From contig NC_013947.1 in assembly GCF_000024545.1 (NCBI RefSeq), positions 2,914,001-2,978,000 on the forward strand: 64,000 bases of DNA, in the 5' to 3' direction. Positions 58,953 to 64,000 of the stretch are shown here, piece after piece. Made by a program: the position numbers and the translations under genes. The notes below the pieces were generated by a model. It worked only from the letters and a program-made list of their open reading frames with translations, did no database searches and was not told the origin of the DNA. How positions within the stretch are numbered: position 1 is the first letter of the stretch; every line of letters starts with the position of its first letter. The stretch comes from Stackebrandtia nassauensis DSM 44728. Its GTDB lineage: Bacteria > Actinomycetota > Actinomycetes > Mycobacteriales > Micromonosporaceae.

Positions 58953-60769
58953 CGGGGTTCGTCTCCTCGCATCACAGCACTGTGGTCTTCGAGCTCGTCG
59001 GCGAGCACCGGCGAGCGGGACTGCCAGAACGCGGCGAACTTTCCCTCGCGCCGCAACAGTTCGGACGGGGCGCCGCGCTCCACTATCGACCCGTTCTCCA
59101 GCAGCACGACGGTGTCGGCGTCGACGATCGTCTCCAGACGGTGCGCGATGACCAGCATCGTGCGCTCGCCCTCGGCCAGCGTGTTGCGCACCGCCTGCTC
59201 GGTCTGCGGGTCGGCGAAAGCGGTCGCCTCGTCCAGCACCAGGACCGGCGTGTCGGCCAGCAACGCCCGCGCGATCGCGATCCGCTGCGCCTCCCCGCCC
59301 GACAGCCCGGCCTCGTCACCGATCACGGTGTCGTAGCCACGCGGCAGTTCCAGAATCCGGTCGTGGACATTGGCCAGCCGGGCGGCGCGCTCCACGTCGG
59401 CGCGGTCGGCGTGCGGCACCGCCAGCGCGATGTTGTCCGCGACCGAGGCACGCAGCAGCCGCACGTCCTGGAACACGAACGACACGGTCCGGTACAACCG
59501 CTGACTGCCCAGCCCGCGCAGGTCGACGCCGCCGAGCAGCACCGCCCCGTGGGTCGGGTCGAAGAACCGGGGCAGCAACTGCACCAGTGTGGACTTTCCG
59601 CTGCCGGAGGGCCCGACGATCGCGGTGACCGTCCCCGGCTCCAGCACCAGGTCGATCCCGCGCAGCACCTCCTGGTCATCGCTGTACCCGAACCGGACGT
59701 CGCGCAGTTCCACCCGGTGACCTCGTGGCGCAACCGGTTGCGTGGGCTCCGGTAGCGACGGCACTCCGAGCACGTCCCGGATCCGGCCGACCGCTCGCCG
59801 AGCCGCCTGCAACTCGTCGAAACCGTGGCCCAACGCCGCCACCGGGGCGGTCAAACCCAGTCCCAGCAACAGGAACGGCAACAGATCGGCCGCGGCCATC
59901 GCGCCGTTCGTGATGAGGGCCGTGCCGCCGGTCAGCACCACGACGAGCACGAACGGCGGCGACAACGCCAGCTGCATCCCGGCGGCGGGCCGGGACAGTC
60001 CGCGCACCATCCGGTAGAAGATGTCGACGAAACCGTCCACCGCGGTGACGAACTTTCGGTGGGCGCGTCCGGAACCGTTGAAGGCCTTGACCACCGCGAT
60101 GCCCTGCACGAACTCGACCACCGAACTGGAGATCCGCCCCATGGCCGAGTCGAAGTCCTTCTGCTCGCGCAACCGCGCCGGAGTCATCATCAGCGGGACC
60201 AGCGCGATCGCCAGCACCACCGGAATCAGCGTGATCAACGTGAGCCGCCAGTCGACCGTGAACAGATAGACCAACGACACGAGCGGCACCACGAACGCGG
60301 CCACCAACTCGCCGGGGGAGTGGGCGATGAACGGGTGCATCGCGCCGACGTCGTCGCCGACCACCTTCGCCAGCTCACCGGTGCGGCGCTGGGAGAACCA
60401 GCCGATCGGCACCCGTCCCAACCGCTCGGCCAGCCGCCTGCGAAACGCCAGCTGCACCCGGTCGTCGAGCAGGTGCCCGATCCCCGAGGACGCGGCCGTG
60501 AACAGCAGCCGGACGAACAGGCCGATCGCGCCCACGGTGACGGTGAACCAGACGTGGCCGGGATCGACCGGGCCGGGGGACAGGAACGTGCGGCCCAGTT
60601 CGACGACCGCCAGCAGCGGTGCCAGACCCGCGACGGCGCCGACGATCTGGAACAGCACGACGGCGGCGAAGGTCCACAGGTGCGGGCGCAGCAGCTTCGC
60701 CAGACCGGGCCCGGGCTTCGCGTCTGTCGTGGTTGTTTGTCTCGCCTCGGCGAGTTCGGTGGTGGTCAC
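58949..60769 (-). CDS. ABC exporter-fold transporter A (IrtA/YbtP-like, no SIP domain)
   Basis: A 606-residue half-transporter with six helices (~30-320) and an ATPase (~350-590: GPSGSGKST, LSGGEAQRIAIARALL, VLVLDEATAFADPQTE, VIAHRL). ATAFADPQTE, with Ala for Ser of the usual ATSALDP-type H-x, is a change common in this branch. GTG 60769 has GGAGG 5 nt upstream. A strong palindrome lies 15 bp upstream of the start. Confidence 0.87.
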   Translation of the reverse strand: MTTTELAEARQTTTTDAKPGPGLAKLLRPHLWTFAAVVLFQIVGAVAGLAPLLAVVELGRTFLSPGPVDPGHVWFTVTVGAIGLFVRLLFTAASSGIGHLLDDRVQLAFRRRLAERLGRVPIGWFSQRRTGELAKVVGDDVGAMHPFIAHSPGELVAAFVVPLVSLVYLFTVDWRLTLITLIPVVLAIALVPLMMTPARLREQKDFDSAMGRISSSVVEFVQGIAVVKAFNGSGRAHRKFVTAVDGFVDIFYRMVRGLSRPAAGMQLALSPPFVLVVVLTGGTALITNGAMAAADLLPFLLLGLGLTAPVAALGHGFDELQAARRAVGRIRDVLGVPSLPEPTQPVAPRGHRVELRDVRFGYSDDQEVLRGIDLVLEPGTVTAIVGPSGSGKSTLVQLLPRFFDPTHGAVLLGGVDLRGLGSQRLYRTVSFVFQDVRLLRASVADNIALAVPHADRADVERAARLANVHDRILELPRGYDTVIGDEAGLSGGEAQRIAIARALLADTPVLVLDEATAFADPQTEQAVRNTLAEGERTMLVIAHRLETIVDADTVVLLENGSIVERGAPSELLRREGKFAAFWQSRSPVLADELEDHSAVMRGDEPR

Positions 60770-60783
60770 CGCGGCCTCCTTTT

Positions 60784-60805
60784 ATTTTCGTACACGTACG
60801 AAAAT
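60784..60805 (-). promoter_or_regulatory. 22 bp palindromic operator before the ABC pair
   Basis: Arms ATTTTCGTAC (60784-60793) and GTACGAAAAT (60796-60805) around AC. It fits a TetR-type site. It starts 2 bp after (minus strand) the stop of the esterase gene, so the ABC operon has its own controllable promoter. Confidence 0.6.
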
Positions 60806-60806
60806 A

Positions 60807-61778
60807 TCACGCGAATCGCTCGGACAAAAACGCGGCGATCCGGTCCCGCGCCGCCTTGGCCTGCGACACCAGTCCCGGCATGCTGAGAAACGCGTGCCCC
60901 GCGAGGGAGTGCTCGGACAGCTGAACCGGCGTACCGGCCTCGCGCAGCCGGGCAACGTACGCGCGTCCCTGATCGGCCAACGGATCCAGCTCGGGCACCA
61001 CCACGAGCGCCGCTGCCAAGCCACCGAGGTCTTCGGCGCGCAACGGCGACACCGCCGCCGCGTTCGTCCCTTCGGGAGCGGCCAACCGGCGAAACAGTTC
61101 CAACTGCGACGAGGTGAGGGTTGGGCTGTCGCGGAACTCGACCATCGAGGCGTAGTCGAAGGCCGAGGCGGTCACATCGAGCGCGGGATTGACCAGCACC
61201 TGCGCCCGCAACACCAGTCCCGCCTGCCGGGCCCGCATCGCGGCCAGGGCCACGATCGCGCCACCGGTGCTCTCGCCGACGATGGCCACCCGCGCCGGAT
61301 CGACACCCCAGTCGGCGGCGTGCTCCACCAAGTGGCGCAACACATCCCAGCCGTCGTCGACGGCGGCCGACAACGCGATCCCGGGCGACAGCAGCCGGTG
61401 CTCCACCGACACCACCACCGCGGGCAGCGCCGCCATGCGGCTGTTGTTCCAGTCGCACTGCGCCGCCGTACCCACGAAACCGCCGCCGTGCACGTGAACC
61501 ACGAGCGGCAGCCGCGAATCACGATCGTCCGAGGGCCGGTACACCCGAACCCGAACCCGCCGATCCGGCAGCGTCACTCGCTCCCAATCGATCCGCACGC
61601 CACGCTCGGGAAAACCGGTGATCAGCCGGATCAACCCGGACTCCATCCTGCGGTTGTGCGCCTGCTGCACGGCGGCCAGTTCCGCGGCCGACAGCCTCGG
61701 CCAGTCCGGCTCCTTGCGCAGGCCATAGGCCAGCCGGACGCCCAGCGGTGGGCGCCGCGTCGCGACGGTTTCGCTCAT
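60807..61778 (-). CDS. HSL-family alpha/beta hydrolase (esterase/lipase)
   Basis: A 323-residue hormone-sensitive-lipase-type esterase: oxyanion HVHGGGFVG, nucleophile elbow GESTGG (family usually GDSAGG), acid in ELDPLADQG, His in LAGHAFLS. It probably hydrolyses short-chain esters in the cytosol. ATG 61778 has GGGAG upstream. It is divergent from a TetR gene, separated by 70 bp that hold a TetR-type palindrome, so the TetR protein is its likely repressor. Confidence 0.87.
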   Translation of the reverse strand: MSETVATRRPPLGVRLAYGLRKEPDWPRLSAAELAAVQQAHNRRMESGLIRLITGFPERGVRIDWERVTLPDRRVRVRVYRPSDDRDSRLPLVVHVHGGGFVGTAAQCDWNNSRMAALPAVVVSVEHRLLSPGIALSAAVDDGWDVLRHLVEHAADWGVDPARVAIVGESTGGAIVALAAMRARQAGLVLRAQVLVNPALDVTASAFDYASMVEFRDSPTLTSSQLELFRRLAAPEGTNAAAVSPLRAEDLGGLAAALVVVPELDPLADQGRAYVARLREAGTPVQLSEHSLAGHAFLSMPGLVSQAKAARDRIAAFLSERFA

Positions 61779-61806
61779 CTTCGCTCCCAGGGGTTTCGCT
61801 ACTTGA

Positions 61807-61818
61807 GGTATCGATACC
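61807..61818. promoter_or_regulatory. TetR-type operator between esterase and TetR gene
   Basis: GGTATCGATACC is a perfect 12 bp palindrome in the divergent gap; the flanks (TTGA..GAAG) extend it imperfectly. Confidence 0.55.
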
Positions 61819-61848
61819 GAAGGTAGCATAACTTGATAGGCTGAGCAC

Positions 61849-62409
61849 ATGACCCGAGCAGCCGCATCCGCCCGGCCCCCCGGCCGTCCCCGCAACAGCG
61901 TCGACGCCACGGTCTTCGCGGCGACACTGAGCACTGTCGACGAACTCGGGTACGCGCGCGCCACCGTCGACCGCATCGCGGCCGCCGCCGGGATCGCCAA
62001 GACCACGATCTACCGGCGCTGGCCGACCAAGGGCGCGCTGATCACCGCGTGCCTCATCGAGGCGTTCGGCCCGCTGCCGATGACCGCGACCACCCGGGAG
62101 GACTTCCTGGCGGAGTCGATCCGCTTCGCGGCGGCGAAGATCGCCGAACCCGGTGTCGGCGCGGCGTTCGCGGGCGTGTTCACCGACGCCGTCAACGACC
62201 CGGCACTGCGCGAGATCCTGGCCACGCAGCTACAGGAGCCCTACCTGATCGCCATCCGGGAAGTGCTGGGCGAACCGGAGCACCGGGTGCTGTTCCTCAT
62301 CGACGTCATCATCGGCACCCTGTTGCACCGCATGGGCATGACCGGGGAACCGATGGTCGACGACGACGTCGACGCCCTGGTCGCGATGACCCTGCGGGTG
62401 CTGGACTGA
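61849..62409 (+). CDS. TetR-family regulator
   Basis: A 186-residue repressor: HTH (~20-65: ATLSTVDELGYARATVDRIAAAAGIAKTTIYRRWPTKGALITACLIEAF) and a C-terminal TetR_C-type domain (~80-185). It is divergent from the esterase and probably represses it and itself through the palindrome at 61807. It converges with the ferredoxin reductase gene, 4 bp apart. Confidence 0.9.
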   Translation: MTRAAASARPPGRPRNSVDATVFAATLSTVDELGYARATVDRIAAAAGIAKTTIYRRWPTKGALITACLIEAFGPLPMTATTREDFLAESIRFAAAKIAEPGVGAAFAGVFTDAVNDPALREILATQLQEPYLIAIREVLGEPEHRVLFLIDVIIGTLLHRMGMTGEPMVDDDVDALVAMTLRVLD

Positions 62410-62413
62410 CGTC

Positions 62414-63646
62414 TCAGCTCAACTGGTCGAACGGCACCGAGGCATCCGCGAGCCGCTTCGCGTCGACGGCACCGCCGCCGAGGATGAGCGCCTGCGCCGG
62501 AGCGATGCCGTCGTCCCACTGGTTGATGTGCATGGCGGCCACGACCCGCTCGCCCGACAACCAGAACGCGTAGAACGCCTGCTCCGCGACGTCGCCCCGG
62601 GTCACGACCGCGTCGTAACCGCCGGGCGGGAACCAGCCGCTGAACTCCATCCCGACGTCGTACTGGTCGGTGAAGAAGTACGGCAGCCGGTCGTAGTCGA
62701 CGTCCTGGCCCAGCATCGCCTTCGCCGCGGCCTGGCCGCCGTGCAGGGCGTTGTCCCAGTGCTCCACCCGGACCCGGCGCTGGTAACGCGGGTGCGTCGG
62801 ATTGGCGACGTCCCCGGCGGCGTAGATGTCGGCGTCGTCGGTGCGCAGCGACGCGTCCACCAGCACACCATTGTCGACGGACAGTCCGCAGCGCTCGGCC
62901 AGCTCGGTGTTGGGGCGCGCGCCGACGGCCACGATCACCGCGTCGGCGGGCACCTCCTCGTCGTTGTCGTCCACAACGGAGGTGACCCGGCCGTCGGAGC
63001 CGTTGATCCGGCTTACGCCGCTGCCGAGTCGCAGGTGGACGCCGTGGCGGCGGTGCAGTTCGGCGAAGAACTCGCCCATCTCGGCGCCGAGTGCCGCGTG
63101 CAGCGGGGTGGGCTGCGGCTCGAAGACGGTCACCTCGCAACCCAGCTCGCGGGCGGCGGCCGCGGTCTCCAGCCCGATCCAGCCCGCGCCCACCACGGCG
63201 ACTCGGCTGTGGGCTCGCAGCGCGGCCTGCAACCGTTCGGAGTCGCCGACCCGGCGCAGGCTGAAGATCCCGTCCAGGTCGGTGCCCGGCACGTCGAGTT
63301 CGCGTGGTGAGGCGCCGGTGGCCAGCAGCAGCTTGTCGTACTGAAGCTGTTCACCGTTGTCGAGCCGCACCGTGCGGGCGCCGCGATCCAGCTCGACGGC
63401 CGAGTGCCCCAGCCGCAGCTCCACCGAGTGCTTGGCGTACCAGTCCTCCTCGTGCACGAAGATCGTCGGCCGCTCCTCGCTGCCGAGCAGGTATCCCTTG
63501 GACAGCGGTGGACGCTCGTAGGGCCGTTCGTTCTCGGCGCCGACGAGGACCACCCGTCCGGTGAATCCCGCTTCCCGCAGTGTCTGCGCCGCTGAGGCGC
63601 CGGTCAGGCTGGCGCCCACGATGACGAATGTCTGTTCGGTGGTCAT
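62414..63646 (-). CDS. FAD-dependent ferredoxin reductase (rhodocoxin/putidaredoxin reductase type)
   Basis: A 410-residue flavoprotein: FAD motif VIVGASLTGASAAQTLREAG, NAD motif VAVVGAGWIGLETAAAARELG, and the second FAD motif TDDADIYAAGDVA. The C-terminal Reductase_C domain is present (GIAPAQALILGGGAVDAKRLAD). It passes electrons from NAD(P)H to a ferredoxin for P450s or oxygenases such as the Rieske enzyme at 1.7 kb, but none is adjacent. It starts 21 bp after folE, likely in one operon. Confidence 0.9.
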   Translation of the reverse strand: MTTEQTFVIVGASLTGASAAQTLREAGFTGRVVLVGAENERPYERPPLSKGYLLGSEERPTIFVHEEDWYAKHSVELRLGHSAVELDRGARTVRLDNGEQLQYDKLLLATGASPRELDVPGTDLDGIFSLRRVGDSERLQAALRAHSRVAVVGAGWIGLETAAAARELGCEVTVFEPQPTPLHAALGAEMGEFFAELHRRHGVHLRLGSGVSRINGSDGRVTSVVDDNDEEVPADAVIVAVGARPNTELAERCGLSVDNGVLVDASLRTDDADIYAAGDVANPTHPRYQRRVRVEHWDNALHGGQAAAKAMLGQDVDYDRLPYFFTDQYDVGMEFSGWFPPGGYDAVVTRGDVAEQAFYAFWLSGERVVAAMHINQWDDGIAPAQALILGGGAVDAKRLADASVPFDQLS

Positions 63647-63667
63647 GAACCCTCCTTTGTAGCGGGT

Positions 63668-64000
63668 TTAGCCGTTGGTGCCGGTGAGCGCGAAGAACTC
63701 CTGCCGCGAGCGGGCGTCGTCACGCAGCTGTCCGTGCATCGCCGAGGTCAGGGTGCGCGAACCGGTGGCGCGCACTCCCCGCAGCGCCATGCACATGTGC
63801 TCGGCCTCGATGACCACGCCGACACCCTTGGGCGCCAGGTGATCCCGCAACCAGTCGGCGACCTGTTTGGTCAGTCGTTCCTGTACCTGAAGGTCGCGGG
63901 CGAACAACTCCACCACCCGCGCCAGCTTCGACAGCCCGAGAATCCGTTCCCCGGGCAGGTACCCGACGTGCGCGACGCCGTGGAACGGCAGCAGATGGTG
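63668..64000 (-). CDS. folE: GTP cyclohydrolase I, C-terminal part (cut by window edge)
   Basis: The last 110 residues of GTP cyclohydrolase I; the frame is open to the right edge ([31 protein letters not shown]). HMCMALRGV supplies the zinc Cys and a His, and [10 protein letters not shown] ends the protein. It makes dihydroneopterin triphosphate for folate. The N-terminus lies beyond the window. Confidence 0.95.
   Translation of the reverse strand, partial: HHLLPFHGVAHVGYLPGERILGLSKLARVVELFARDLQVQERLTKQVADWLRDHLAPKGVGVVIEAEHMCMALRGVRATGSRTLTSAMHGQLRDDARSRQEFFALTGTNG

Overview
The window is a 64 kb stretch of a very GC-rich chromosome with tightly packed genes, ATGA/GTGA start-stop overlaps, many leaderless promoters and strongly GC-biased third codon positions. 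Actinobacterial families dominate: DUF5753/DUF397 pair, DUF6766, Ku plus stand-alone LigD-type polymerases, IdeR box, SigB/F-type sigma factor and an ESX-like N-terminus. The protein set looks like a Glycomycetaceae/Micromonosporaceae-type actinomycete (Stackebrandtia-like), but the sequence alone does not prove the genus. I see no rRNA, tRNA, CRISPR array, phage or transposase.

Layout. 0-5.4 kb: end of a TetR gene, an MFS exporter overlapping a Rieske oxygenase, a glucosaminidase with a WXG100/EspC-like head, and an NB-ARC regulator. 5.4-11.7 kb: universal stress protein, epimerase with DUF6766, hemerythrin, ADH-SDR operon, and an ArsR-SRPBCC pair. 11.7-18 kb: methyltransferase, small hypothetical gene, DUF6518 protein, XRE/DUF397 pair and a giant LuxR regulator with an 11-residue repeat. 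18-24.4 kb: two tandem epoxide hydrolases with an MFS pump, a YcaQ-like glycosylase, a 570 bp repeat tract and a VOC protein. 24.4-36.4 kb: two pyruvate-oxidase-like TPP enzymes, a glutamate-synthase-like FMN protein, two more hemerythrins, a CBS protein, a SigB/F-type sigma factor divergent from an ANTAR-GAF-PAS-PP2C protein, and an SRPBCC protein. 36.4-48.1 kb: LigD-type polymerase, truncated aminoglycoside phosphotransferase, secreted peptidoglycan-directed proteins, hydrolase-MarR, ArsR-phosphatase fusion with arsC, and Ku/ligase/second polymerase. 48.2-52.2 kb: siderophore-type ABC importer under an IdeR box. 52.3-64 kb: PH-domain pair, secreted GH43-like propeller enzyme, SH3-like secreted protein, IrtAB-like ABC exporter/importer pair, esterase-TetR pair, ferredoxin reductase and the end of folE.

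The main theme is a general stress island. Around the sigma factor and its presumed regulator lie genes preceded by close matches to the actinobacterial SigB/SigF promoter (GTTT, 15-16 bp, GGGTAA/C). They include all three hemerythrins, the ADH-SDR operon, the epimerase-DUF6766 operon, one TPP-enzyme operon, an SRPBCC protein, one LigD-type polymerase and probably Ku. The inferred logic is one stress sigma factor switching on redox and oxygen-handling enzymes together with end-joining DNA repair.

A second theme is regulatory. Several regulator genes have a palindromic operator lying across the start codon of an apparently leaderless mRNA (about 0.46, 11.66, 41.8 and 43.7 kb). A third is an unusual density of short tandem repeats, both inside genes (LuxR regulator, DNA ligase) and between them (23.2, 48.2 and 54.5 kb).
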